The notes: generated from the sequence alone by a model not told the origin. DNA of 22,384 nt from Anaerolineaceae bacterium UBA5211 (GCA_002412595.1 DHVJ01000036.1:30814-53197), one strand, 5' to 3'. Shown: positions 6,937 to 13,981, numbered from the stretch's first letter. A program made the numbers and translations.

Positions 6937-7431
6937 TTAGTGTTTGCGAAACAAGGCGGAAATCAGGGTGATGACACCGATGCCGATCAGGAACAGCGGC
7001 CAGAGCATGTTCATGCCCAGGTTCAGCCCAAATGAGCCGCCGAAGATGATGAATCCCATGGCGCTGATAGCGATCAGGATCAAGCCGCCGGTGTCGAAGC
7101 GCACGCGCTCGCGCGAAAGCAGGCCGGCCAAGATGATACCTACGCCCACAAATCCGGGGATGAGCGTCCACAGGTATGCCCAACTGGCCCAATTGCCCGA
7201 GATGGTCTGGTAATACAAAATGCCGCCAATGCCTCCCACGATGCAGCCGGGAATGGCCAATCCGCCAGTGCGGGTTAACAATGCTGCCAGCAGGAAGGTG
7301 GCGCCTACGCCAATCACGATGAACGGCCAGAATTCAGTCCCGAAGATGTTCGGGTACTTGTTGACGACCAAAAAGAAAGTGCCCATCAGGATCAGCAGAA
7401 TGCCCCAAATGATTCCGTGTCTGTTTTCCAT
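6937..7431 (-). CDS. Small multi-pass membrane protein, LiaF/DUF5668-like
   Basis: 164 residues with six hydrophobic stretches near 7-24, 33-53, 57-75, 86-105, 115-133 and 142-161. The phrases GIIWGILLILMGTFFLV and FWPFIVIGVGATFLLAAL and the late MLWPLFLIGIGVITLI resemble the repeated 'W-P-hh-hhhG' pattern of LiaF-type/DUF5668 transmembrane domains. There is no soluble domain. The ATG at 7431 is chosen because GGAGG lies 8-9 bases upstream; the frame could open 15 bases earlier only with TTG, which overlaps that site. It is 18 bases from the next gene downstream. Members of this group appear in envelope-stress modules, but nothing here shows such a module. Confidence 0.72.
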   Translation of the reverse strand: MENRHGIIWGILLILMGTFFLVVNKYPNIFGTEFWPFIVIGVGATFLLAALLTRTGGLAIPGCIVGGIGGILYYQTISGNWASWAYLWTLIPGFVGVGIILAGLLSRERVRFDTGGLILIAISAMGFIIFGGSFGLNLGMNMLWPLFLIGIGVITLISALFRKH

Positions 7432-7513
7432 AATTAAATCCTCCAAAAAATTAAGCTTGAGATATTTTCAATACTATGTACGGGGTTCGCACAGGAAGGT
7501 TGCAGAAATAGCA

Positions 7514-7539
7514 AAAAGAGCGCCGTCTGGCGCTCTTTT
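7514..7539 (-). terminator. Rho-independent terminator after flavodiiron protein gene
   Basis: A perfect 11-bp stem (AAAAGAGCGCC / GGCGCTCTTTT) with a 4-base loop lies 15 bases beyond the stop of the gene at 7555. On the minus strand it ends in a short T run, and its symmetry could allow it to work in both directions. Confidence 0.85.
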
Positions 7540-7554
7540 GATTATTCTTCAAGT

Positions 7555-8748
7555 TTATTTTATCGATTCCCCGAATTTTTTACCGAATTCATAACCTTCC
7601 TTGAGATTTTCCTGCGTGGGTTGGCCGGGGAAACCTAGCACATCGCCCAACTCCCAATGCATCTTCTCGAATTGGGCTTTCAGGAAGCGTTCGGCTCCAC
7701 CACCCCAACCGTAGCTGCCGAAATAGACTGCCTGTTTATTGAACACACGTTTGATCTCAGCCATGTGCAGTACCATCTGCATGGTAGGGAACAGTGTGCC
7801 TTCGTAAGTAGGTGCGCCGATGACCACGCCCTGGTTCGTCCACAGCGCCGGCAGGATATAACTGACCGGTGTGGTGGTCACGTCGTGCACAGTCAGGGGC
7901 ACACCTGCGTCTTCCAACCCGCGCCGCACCACAGCCACCATCTTATCGGTGTTGCCGTACATTGAGCCGTGCAACAGGGTTACGCCCTTTTCCGCTGGTC
8001 CTTTGCCGTAACTGGACCATTTCAGATATAAGTCCACGATGTGCTGCGGGTCTTTGTTCCACACCAGCCCATGCGAGGGCGCTACAGTGCGTAGCGGCAG
8101 GCCGGCCAGCTTGTCGCCCGCGTTGAGCACTGGTTTGCTGAAAGCGGCCACGATGTTGGTGTAATAGCGCAGGGACTCTGCATCAAAAGAACTCAGGTCG
8201 CTGTAATCGCCATCGAAAATACCTTTGTCCGGAATGCCATATCCGCCGAAAGCATCGCAGGGGAACAGCGTTTGCGTCTGGCACTCGTAAGTGAACATGG
8301 TTTCAGGCCAGTGCACCATGGGCGCGCTGATGAAGCGCAGCTTGTGGGTGCCCAATTCCAGCTCCTCGCCGTCGGCCACACTGCGGATGTTCTCGGTGAT
8401 GCCGAAAAAATCATCCAGCATTTTGACTGTCTTGGGTGAACCCAGTATGACTGCCTGCGGGGCGACTTCACGGAAAGCATGCAGCGCGCCGGAATGGTCG
8501 GGCTCCATGTGGTTGATGACCAGATAGGTGATTTTAGCCGGGTCGATAAGGGTGCGCAGTTCTTTCAGATAATCATCTTGAAAGAGCTCTTTACACAGGT
8601 CAATCAACACGGTTTTCTCATCGCGGATCAGGTATGAATTGTAGGTGATGCCTTCCTTTTCAATTGGCCACAGGCCTTCAAACAGGCGTGTGCTGCGATC
8701 CTGAACGGGCAGGCAGAAGATATTCTCGGAAAGTGCAATAGATTTCAT
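7555..8748 (-). CDS. Flavodiiron protein (A-type flavoprotein, O2/NO reductase)
   Basis: 397 residues with the two-domain class A layout: a metallo-beta-lactamase-like diiron domain (1-250), then a flavodoxin domain. All diiron ligands are present: His80, Glu82 and Asp84 in NHMEPDHSG, His146 in VHWPE, Asp165 in PCDAFGG, and His226 in PSHG. The FMN-binding loop is GSMYGNT (261-267). There is no C-terminal rubredoxin or NADH-oxidase extension, so electrons must come from a separate rubredoxin or similar partner. Such cytoplasmic enzymes reduce O2 to water or NO to N2O and protect anaerobes. AGGAAA precedes the ATG, and a terminator follows. Confidence 0.95.
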   Translation of the reverse strand: MKSIALSENIFCLPVQDRSTRLFEGLWPIEKEGITYNSYLIRDEKTVLIDLCKELFQDDYLKELRTLIDPAKITYLVINHMEPDHSGALHAFREVAPQAVILGSPKTVKMLDDFFGITENIRSVADGEELELGTHKLRFISAPMVHWPETMFTYECQTQTLFPCDAFGGYGIPDKGIFDGDYSDLSSFDAESLRYYTNIVAAFSKPVLNAGDKLAGLPLRTVAPSHGLVWNKDPQHIVDLYLKWSSYGKGPAEKGVTLLHGSMYGNTDKMVAVVRRGLEDAGVPLTVHDVTTTPVSYILPALWTNQGVVIGAPTYEGTLFPTMQMVLHMAEIKRVFNKQAVYFGSYGWGGGAERFLKAQFEKMHWELGDVLGFPGQPTQENLKEGYEFGKKFGESIK

Positions 8749-8775
8749 GGTTATTTCCTATAAAGTGATAGCTTA

Positions 8776-8805
8776 ATTATAAAACGACCGGTGAATAAAC
8801 CCGGT
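8776..8805 (-). promoter_or_regulatory. Probable promoter region of the flavodiiron gene
   Basis: A consensus TATAAT (minus strand, 8776-8781) lies 27 bases before the ATG. Just upstream, in the -35 area, is the interrupted palindrome ACCGG-N9-CCGGT (8787-8805), which could be a regulator site. No good -35 hexamer is visible, so activator dependence is possible. Confidence 0.4.
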
Positions 8806-8840
8806 ATTTGGCAGATTGTTGTCTGGGTACGGCGGGTGGT

Positions 8841-9458
8841 TTATGCGCTGCCGTTCATCAGGGTGCTGATGAGGATGGAAGCTAGCCCTGCCACCACGGT
8901 CTTCACACCGCTTATGATCAGGTTTTCCTTGGAGATTTTACCCAGGAAAATGCCCAGCCCGAACAGGGTTAACAATGCCAACCCGAGCGAGGCAAAATAC
9001 ACCACGCGAATGCTGCTGAATAGGGAGTGAAAGAAAAATGGCAGCAGTACCAAAATGGCGGCCAGGAATGGGGAAACGCCGTCCACTACTGAAACTACAA
9101 CGGCTGCGAAACGTGAGGCTTTGCCGATGCTGCTGTTATTTAAATCGGTCAGCGTGCTATGGCTGAGTTCATCCAAATCGCGCTTGCGTTCGGCGGATTC
9201 GGTCAGGTAGGAGCCCCACAATCCGGAGATGCCCATAGCCACACAGGTGGATAGGCCGGTGGTGATAACGATGTGCGGATTATCAATTCCTGCGCTCAGG
9301 TTGCCCATGAGCATACCGATGATGGTGAGTACGCCGTCAAAGGCGTTCATGGCGAAATATCGCCGTGCAATTTCCCCGATGTTTGCAATGCCGTTGTATT
9401 GGTTCGCCCGTTTGAACAACTGGCGAACCTTAAGTCTGTGTTCTTCTATATCTTCCAT
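8841..9458 (-). CDS. VIT1/CCC1-like membrane protein
   Basis: 205 residues. A cytoplasmic N-terminal helix is followed by RRYFAMNAFDGVLTIIGMLMG (33-52), the first helix signature of the vacuolar iron transporter (VIT1/CCC1) family with its Asp-Gly. Further hydrophobic helices lie near 63-83, 116-140, 150-173 and 183-200. The acidic stretch ESAERKRDLDELSH (88-101) corresponds to the loop after the second helix. The last helix has SGVKTVVAGLASILIS, as in family members. It resembles the short archaeal-type branch without the extra metal-binding helices of plant VIT1, so metal (Fe/Mn) export is an inference from family. The ATG follows the DUF211 gene by 11 bases without a clear ribosome binding site, suggesting coupling. 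Confidence 0.75.
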   Translation of the reverse strand: MEDIEEHRLKVRQLFKRANQYNGIANIGEIARRYFAMNAFDGVLTIIGMLMGNLSAGIDNPHIVITTGLSTCVAMGISGLWGSYLTESAERKRDLDELSHSTLTDLNNSSIGKASRFAAVVVSVVDGVSPFLAAILVLLPFFFHSLFSSIRVVYFASLGLALLTLFGLGIFLGKISKENLIISGVKTVVAGLASILISTLMNGSA

Positions 9459-9469
9459 GGTTGTTTGGA

Positions 9470-9760
9470 TTAATCTTGCAGGGTGGCGGCGTCGTCGATG
9501 ATCATCTTGCCGGCCACAACTTCATCAATGGAATGGATGGATCCTCCCATATCTTCAATAATGTCTTTGACCTCATCGTATTTAAGGTCATCCCCTTCAA
9601 TGGTGATTTTTGCGTTTTCGACCTTCAGGTCGATCTCAGCGATGCTGATGTTTACTGCGGAAACCCCGGATAGCGTACTCAGAGAGTTTGCCATTTCAAT
9701 GATGTTGGGTTCCATTGGCTTGAGCGTATCCAGCACAAGCCGGCGTATTTTTCCTGCCAT
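9470..9760 (-). CDS. DUF211 domain protein
   Basis: 96 residues matching DUF211 end to end: KIRRLVLDTLKPMEPNIIEM at the start, GVSAVNISIAEIDLKVENAK, ITIEGDDLKYDEVKDIIEDM and GSIHSIDEVVAG. The expected fold is a small ferredoxin-like alpha/beta domain. The family is mainly archaeal; its function is not established, and a metal-binding role has been suggested from structures. Here it is the first gene of a pair with a VIT/CCC1-like membrane protein. A TACAAT hexamer lies 6 bases before the ATG and there is no ribosome binding site, so a leaderless transcript is possible. Confidence 0.85.
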   Translation of the reverse strand: MAGKIRRLVLDTLKPMEPNIIEMANSLSTLSGVSAVNISIAEIDLKVENAKITIEGDDLKYDEVKDIIEDMGGSIHSIDEVVAGKMIIDDAATLQD

Positions 9761-9806
9761 CTTTTTATTGTATGTTTTACTCCGTTATTATTTGCCTATG
9801 GGCAGA

Positions 9807-9833
9807 TTTATACCATAAAAAGAAATCTGTCAA
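9807..9833 (-). promoter_or_regulatory. Possible promoter of the DUF211/VIT pair
   Basis: On the minus strand, TTGACA (9828-9833) and TATAAA (9807-9812) are 15 bases apart, slightly short. Transcription would start about 40 bases before the DUF211 ATG. A competing candidate is the TACAAT at 9767-9772 next to the ATG. Confidence 0.4.
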
Positions 9834-9912
9834 ATCGTATTGATAAATATTTTACATCTTGCCAAATAACAAAATCCCGAAAAATTCCTTCCTGTGAGAA
9901 TTGATCCCTTTG

Positions 9913-9932
9913 TATAATGGACGTGTAGGAGG
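9913..9932 (+). promoter_or_regulatory. -10 box and ribosome binding site of the MutM/Nei homologue
   Basis: TATAAT at 9913-9918 is followed by AGGAGG at 9927-9932, 5 bases before the ATG at 9938. The -35 region is poor. The expected 5' leader is very short, just including the ribosome binding site. Confidence 0.55.
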
Positions 9933-9937
9933 CGGCT

Positions 9938-10768
9938 ATGATCGAAATTCCCGAGGCACTGGCGTTGGCTGAACAGTTGAATGGCACGGTACAAGGAAAA
10001 TGCATCGCGCGCACCGTCGCGGCCTATTCACCGCACAAATTTGCCTGGTACCAGGGCGATCCGGCTGATTACCCCGCGCTGTTGACCGGCCAAACCGTGG
10101 GCTCGGCACGCGGCTTTGGCAGCACGCTGGAGTTTGAAGCTGGTGATGTGCGCGTGGCGGTTTCCGAAGGCGCCGCCTGGAAATTTCATGCTGACAAGTC
10201 GGAAGTACCCGCCAAGCACCAGCTCTTGCTGGAATTTGACGATAACAGCGCTCTCAGCCTGAGCGTGCGCATGTATGCCGGCATCCTGTGTTTCCGCCAA
10301 GGGGAAGTGGATAATGATTACTACCTGTTGGCCGAGAGGGCAATCCCACCGCTCTCGCTGGAATTCGATTGGGCTTATTTTGAGCGTATGGCGGCTCCCG
10401 AAGAATTTGGGAAATTGAGCCTCAAAGCTTTCCTGGCCACCGAGCAGCGCATCCCCGGTCTGGGCAACGGCTGCCTGCAGGACATTCTCTACAACGCCGG
10501 CTTGCACCCCAAGCGCAAGCTGGGTGATATCAGCGCGGATGACCTGCGGCGTCTGTTCCAGTCGCTCAAGGACACGCTGGCGGACATGGCTGCCCGCGGC
10601 GGGCGAGACACCGAGCCGGACATATTCGGCCAACCCGGCGGCTACCAAACGCGTTGCAGCAAGAATACCGTGGATACGCCCTGCGGCAATTGCGGCACGC
10701 CTATCGTCAAGCAGGCCTACATGGGCGGCAGTATATACTTCTGCCCCACCTGCCAGCCGTTGGATTAA
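9938..10768 (+). CDS. Fpg/Nei (MutM-like) DNA glycosylase homologue without catalytic proline
   Basis: 276 residues with the three-part MutM/Nei layout: an N-terminal beta domain, a helix-two-turn-helix with PGLGNGCLQDILYNAGLHPKRK, and a C-terminal zinc finger with Cys249, Cys252, Cys269 and Cys272. Active enzymes begin P-E-L-P-E after Met removal, and the terminal proline forms the Schiff base. This protein begins MIEIPEALAL: Glu3 is kept but Pro2 is Ile. The lysine block RGK-Y is here RGFGSTLEF (58-66). The zinc-finger arginine that enters DNA is also missing (GGSIYFCP instead of GR-x-x-x-FCP). It may be a monofunctional glycosylase, a lesion-binding protein, or inactive. The start is fixed by AGGAGG. 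Confidence 0.85.
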   Translation: MIEIPEALALAEQLNGTVQGKCIARTVAAYSPHKFAWYQGDPADYPALLTGQTVGSARGFGSTLEFEAGDVRVAVSEGAAWKFHADKSEVPAKHQLLLEFDDNSALSLSVRMYAGILCFRQGEVDNDYYLLAERAIPPLSLEFDWAYFERMAAPEEFGKLSLKAFLATEQRIPGLGNGCLQDILYNAGLHPKRKLGDISADDLRRLFQSLKDTLADMAARGGRDTEPDIFGQPGGYQTRCSKNTVDTPCGNCGTPIVKQAYMGGSIYFCPTCQPLD

Positions 10769-10820
10769 GGAAAGTAGGGCTGCATTCGCCTGTGCCCTCC
10801 GGGGCATTGCCGCCTTTGAT

Positions 10821-10860
10821 ATTAACCACAGATGAACACGAATTTCCACAGATGGTTAAT
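10821..10860. repeat. Short copy of the ACCACAGATG repeat
   Basis: The 8-base ends ATTAACCA and TGGTTAAT are inverted repeats, and the CCACAGATG core occurs twice inside. It is related to the 25-base ends of the 1420-1770 element, so the family is present at least twice in the window. Confidence 0.6.
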
Positions 10861-10924
10861 GGTCAAGCATCCGCCGATGCCTTTTAGATTACGTCCGATT
10901 TTCATTTATTTCTCACGATAAAAA

Positions 10925-11027
10925 CTGAGATTGCTTTCCCCGAGGGAATGCTACGTGATCGTCGTTTCACTCTTCGCAATGACATGTTCACTTATCTGTC
11001 ATTGCGAGCGAAGCGAAGCAATCTCAG
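10925..11027. repeat. 103-bp palindromic repeat with two nested inverted pairs
   Basis: The outer ends CTGAGATTGCTT (10925-10936) and AAGCAATCTCAG (11016-11027) are perfect 12-base inverted repeats. An inner perfect pair, GCAATGACA (10976-10984) and TGTCATTGC (10997-11005), surrounds a 12-base centre. It includes the GCGAGCGAAGCGAAGC motif common in dispersed bacterial repeats. The form resembles paired REP/BIME-like sequences. Confidence 0.7.
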
Positions 11028-11055
11028 CTCATTGCCTGAAGGGTTTCTGTCGTAG

Positions 11056-11075
11056 GGCGGCTTTCAAAAGCCGCC
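11056..11075. repeat. Perfect 9-bp hairpin GGCGGCTTT/AAAGCCGCC
   Basis: GGCGGCTTT and AAAGCCGCC are separated by 2 bases. There is no T run after it on either strand, so it is more likely part of a dispersed repeat than a terminator. Confidence 0.5.
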
Positions 11076-11179
11076 ATTATCTGCGCAGGTCAAGGCATTC
11101 GCCTGTGCCTTCCGGGCATACCTGACAATTCCCTAAAAACGCCACACGACCTACAAGGGTTTAAATAATAAATGGCAGA

Positions 11180-11229
11180 GCGGAGGGACTCGCCTGCCCT
11201 TGAAGCGAAGCGGAAAGGGAACCCACGAC
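11180..11229 (-). other. tRNA 3'-end-like fragment split by a 27-base hairpin insertion
   Basis: GCGGAGGGACTCG (11180-11192) and AACCCACGAC (11220-11229) are both identical to adjacent pieces of the tRNA-Val gene (11443-11455 and 11456-11465). Here they are separated by 27 extra bases able to form a CCCTT/AAGGG hairpin. On the minus strand this corresponds to the T arm and acceptor 3' strand. No matching D or anticodon arm is found upstream. It is a direct-repeat remnant of a tRNA gene rather than a working gene. Confidence 0.5.
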
Positions 11230-11282
11230 TCTAGCGTACTATTTGGAAAAAAGAATGTGGATAAGGAATTAATTCTGGAAGT

Positions 11283-11413
11283 TGTCATTCTGAACCCCGT
11301 AGGGGTGATCGCGAAGCACCCTCTTTGGAGGGAGAATCTCGGTAAGATGGCAATCAATAATGATTTTGTAGTACTGGCCGAGATCCTTCCTCGCATTGCT
11401 CGTCAGGATGACA
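11283..11413. repeat. 131-bp imperfect palindromic repeat
   Basis: The ends TGTCATTCTGA (11283-11293) and TCAGGATGACA (11403-11413) are inverted with one mismatch. Inside are inverted ATCTCGG and CCGAGAT. The right half (GAGATCCTTCCTCGC followed by TCAGGATGACA) is related to the interior of the 1420-1770 element. Confidence 0.6.
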
Positions 11414-11437
11414 GATGAGGGAAAGTTAAATACAGAA

Positions 11438-11511
11438 TGGGCGCGGAGGGACTCGAACCCACGACCTTACGGATGTGAACCGTACGCTCTAACCAGCTGA
11501 GCCACGCGCCC
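11438..11511 (-). tRNA. tRNA-Val (anticodon CAC)
   Basis: Read on the minus strand, a complete cloverleaf is seen: acceptor stem GGGCGCG/CGCGCCC (7 perfect pairs), D arm GCTC-AGCTGGTTAG-AGC, anticodon stem TACGG/CCGTA with loop TTCACAT giving anticodon CAC, and T loop TTCGAGT. The discriminator is A, and CCA is not encoded. The T stem GTGGG/CCCTC contains one U-U mismatch (positions 50-64). CAC decodes GUG valine. Confidence 0.9.
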
Positions 11512-11745
11512 ATTAAAGGGGCGTTGTCGATCAATATTACCAATCAACAAACGCACCAGCATTATAACAAAAAATAATAGGATTAGAAGAAAAATATTCC
11601 AATCTTTCTTGAAATTATTCCTTTTTTAATAAGATGAACCTTTGAATTCGCGATATTCGCGAAATATCTCATTTGAGACGCTTATGTGGACTGTGTAGAA
11701 ACAAGTAATTATTACACATAACTATTCAATAAAAAGTGATTGGGT
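11512..11745. other. AT-rich intergenic stretch beside tRNA-Val
   Basis: There is no gene here. It contains TATAAT on the minus strand about 50 bases before the tRNA, and a 6-bp palindrome GATATT-CGCGA-AATATC (11652-11668). The drop in GC begins here and continues through the next gene, marking the edge of an island. Confidence 0.5.
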
Positions 11746-12450
11746 TTATAGGTAGTTTTTCTTATCATATAGCATAGAAAAGGGTAATGATTTATTTTGA
11801 ATTTTCCTTTTCCATTCATTTTCGGCTTTGATCTTAATATTTTCATCATATTCATTGTGAACAATCATGCAAGAATAGAAGATAAAAAGTATTAGGAATA
11901 AATTTATCGGAAACGTGGAAATATTTTTGAGTATCTCGTATTTTTGGAGGAGTTCCTGACGACTAATAAGAGTCAAGAATGCATATATTGTTATAGCAAA
12001 AACAAATGAATTGATCCATTTTAAAACCACAACGATATCATTTTTCGAAAACTTTTGTCCAAGAAATCCTTTCGTGTCAAATTCCGGTTCATCACTTCTA
12101 ATGGGCAAGAGTATTTTATTAGTTAGACTTCTGTCATAAATTAGATAAGCCCTTGTCATGTTCAGCATTCTTGTATAGTAAATCTGGTTCGTATATGAAG
12201 ACCAAATATTTTGCCTGGTAAAAATACCAAAACCAAAGACAATTATTCCTGCAATAATAAGAACGATATGTTGAGTGGAGTTAATTAAAGTAGGGTCATT
12301 ATCATCTAGAAATATTGCTAATGCTGTCAATACTAGACCTAAGAATGTGAAAAATGAATTTGCGCTACTGCCAATATTATTTATGTTTCGCTCACGAAGC
12401 GAGAATAATTCCTCGGATTGCTTTAATAGAATCCTATCATCAATAGCCAT
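11746..12450 (-). CDS. AT-rich four-helix membrane protein of unknown function
   Basis: 234 residues from the ATG at 12450, which has GGGGA about 9 bases upstream; an ATG at 12465 and a TTG at 12480 are in frame but lack such a site. The N-terminal soluble helix carries KQSEELFSLRERNINNIGSSAN. Transmembrane pairs follow at 31-48 and 60-77, then a 60-residue cytoplasmic segment (NQIYYTRMLNMTRAYLIYDR and SDEPEFDTKG), a second pair at 142-162 and 179-197, and a charged tail. The pattern of two helix pairs around a soluble segment recalls SLATT-like membrane proteins, but no family is claimed. Codons are strongly A/T-ending, unlike the neighbours, and the gene stands alone next to a tRNA, so it was probably acquired horizontally. 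Confidence 0.75.
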   Translation of the reverse strand: MAIDDRILLKQSEELFSLRERNINNIGSSANSFFTFLGLVLTALAIFLDDNDPTLINSTQHIVLIIAGIIVFGFGIFTRQNIWSSYTNQIYYTRMLNMTRAYLIYDRSLTNKILLPIRSDEPEFDTKGFLGQKFSKNDIVVVLKWINSFVFAITIYAFLTLISRQELLQKYEILKNISTFPINLFLILFIFYSCMIVHNEYDENIKIKAENEWKRKIQNKSLPFSMLYDKKNYL

Positions 12451-12613
12451 TTCACTTTTCCCCATTAAAGTTTTTATCAATACAAAATAATAAGCTGTTT
12501 ATTAGAAAAAAAACAACTTTTTATATTATAAGTAGGAAATTCTCTTTTGAGTCCTTCACAACTAAATATTCACTTGTGTTTTATTTTAATGGTTATACCT
12601 TCTAGATAGAATC

Positions 12614-13981
12614 CTATTTCAAGAACATCTTGACCATCTTCAACATCCCCTCGCTGTAAGGTTGGTACCTCATCTTCAAGTCGATCCAGTTGGCCTTGTT
12701 CACCATGCTCTTGTAATGCGTAAACGTATCGAAGCCGGCTTTCCCGTGGTAGCTGCCCATGCCGCTCTCGCCCACACCGCCAAAGCCCATCTCCGTAGTA
12801 GCCAGGTGAATGATGGTGTCGTTGATGCAGCCGCCGCCGAAGGAGATGCGCCGTGTCAGCTCGCGCTCCTGTGCCTTGTCGCTGGTGAACAGGTAGAAGG
12901 CCAGCGGGGTGGGGTTGGCTGCCACGATCGGGTAGATGTCAGCCGTCTCGCGGAAGGTCAGCACCGGTAGCAGCGGCCCGAATATCTCCTCCTGCATGAT
13001 GGGGCTGTCCAGCGCGACGTCCGTGATCACGGTCGGTTCGATGCGGCGCGAGCCGTCGTGCTGCCCGCCAGCGTAGATCGTGCCGCTCTGCAGCAACCCC
13101 AGCAAGCGCTGGAAGTGCTTTTCGTTGATTATGCGCCCGTAATCGGCGTTCTCCAGCGGGTGCTGTCCGTACTGCTTGTGGATCTCGGCTGCCAGCAATG
13201 GCAGGAATTCATCCCGGATATTCTCGTGCACAATCAGGTAGTCCGGCGCCACGCAGGTCTGGCCGACGTTAAGGAACTTGCCAAAGGCGATGCGCGCCGC
13301 GGCGGTTTTCAGGTCGGCGCTCTTGTCCACGATACAGGGACTCTTGCCGCCCAGCTCCAACGTGACCGGCGTCAGGTGCGCGGAGGCTTTTTCCATCACC
13401 AGCCGTCCGACTGTCTTGCTGCCGGTAAAGAAGATATAGTCGAAGGGCTGGTCGAGCAGCGACTGGTTCACGTCGCGCCCGCCGGTCACCACGGCGACGT
13501 ATTCAGGCGGGAAGCATTCCCACACCAATTCCTCTACAATCGCGCTGGTGGCAGGGGAGTAGGCGCTGGGTTTGACCAGGGACGTATTGCCGGCTGCCAA
13601 CGCGTCCACCAGGGGAGTGATGGAAAGATAGAATGGATAATTCCAGGGGCTCATGATCAGCGTGCAGCCGTAGGGCGCGGGCAGCTGGTAACTGCGCGCG
13701 CTGAACTGGGCCAGCGGCGTGCGCATGCGCTGCGGGCGTGCCAGCCGCGGCAGCTGCCGCCGCATGAACGAAAGCTCATCCAGCACCATGCCGACTTCGC
13801 TCATATAGCCTTCAAAGCGGCTCTTCCCCAAGTCCAGGCGCAGTGCTTCCAAAATCTCTTCCTCGCGTTCGCGCACAGCAGTTTGAAGCCGTTCCAGCGC
13901 GGCCATGCGTGTGGAGATTTCCAGTGTTTGGCCGGATTGAAAATACGCTTTTTGGGCGTTGATGATTTCTGTTAAGTCCAT
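12614..13981 (-). CDS. Aldehyde dehydrogenase, ALDH3-like
   Basis: 455 residues, the length of class 3 aldehyde dehydrogenases, which oxidise aldehydes to acids with NAD(P). The key residues are present: Asn114 in SPWNYPFYL, IFFTGSKTVGR (183-193) for the coenzyme, general base Glu209 in LELGGKSP, nucleophile Cys243 in NVGQTCVAPD, and EEIFGPLLPVL. The late FGGVGESGMGSYHGKAGFDTF is typical of the ALDH3/YwdH branch. The ATG at 13981 is chosen over a GTG 18 bases earlier. A CCCCC-GCA-GGGGG hairpin at 13999-14011 covers the only G-rich ribosome-binding candidate, hinting at weak or controlled translation. It is monocistronic, and the aldehyde substrate is not evident. Confidence 0.93.
   Translation of the reverse strand: MDLTEIINAQKAYFQSGQTLEISTRMAALERLQTAVREREEEILEALRLDLGKSRFEGYMSEVGMVLDELSFMRRQLPRLARPQRMRTPLAQFSARSYQLPAPYGCTLIMSPWNYPFYLSITPLVDALAAGNTSLVKPSAYSPATSAIVEELVWECFPPEYVAVVTGGRDVNQSLLDQPFDYIFFTGSKTVGRLVMEKASAHLTPVTLELGGKSPCIVDKSADLKTAAARIAFGKFLNVGQTCVAPDYLIVHENIRDEFLPLLAAEIHKQYGQHPLENADYGRIINEKHFQRLLGLLQSGTIYAGGQHDGSRRIEPTVITDVALDSPIMQEEIFGPLLPVLTFRETADIYPIVAANPTPLAFYLFTSDKAQERELTRRISFGGGCINDTIIHLATTEMGFGGVGESGMGSYHGKAGFDTFTHYKSMVNKANWIDLKMRYQPYSEGMLKMVKMFLK

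Larger units (their letters stand above)
10769..11437. other. Gene-free repeat cluster
   Basis: These 669 bases between the glycosylase homologue and tRNA-Val show no credible gene on either strand. They are filled with short dispersed repeats (separate entries) in mosaic fashion. Two near-identical copies of a 25-26-base sequence beginning GCATTCGCCTGTGCC occur at 10782-10807 and 11095-11119, each a short distance after GTAGGGC. Confidence 0.7.

Noticed and set aside
10028..10849. 273-codon minus-strand frame opposite the MutM homologue
   Set aside because: The plus-strand protein has an intact zinc finger and H2TH motif with a ribosome binding site; the antisense text has no recognisable motif.
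10823..11413. Possible CRISPR-like array from recurring short repeats
   Set aside because: Repeat units differ from one another, are palindromic mosaics without regular spacing or unique spacers, and no cas gene is present.
11438..11511. Reading the tRNA as tRNA-His because the anticodon region contains GTG on the plus strand
   Set aside because: Acceptor and anticodon stems place the gene on the minus strand, where the loop TT-CAC-AT gives anticodon CAC (valine).
13058..13975. 305-codon plus-strand frame opposite the aldehyde dehydrogenase
   Set aside because: A composition artefact; all catalytic residues are on the minus strand.
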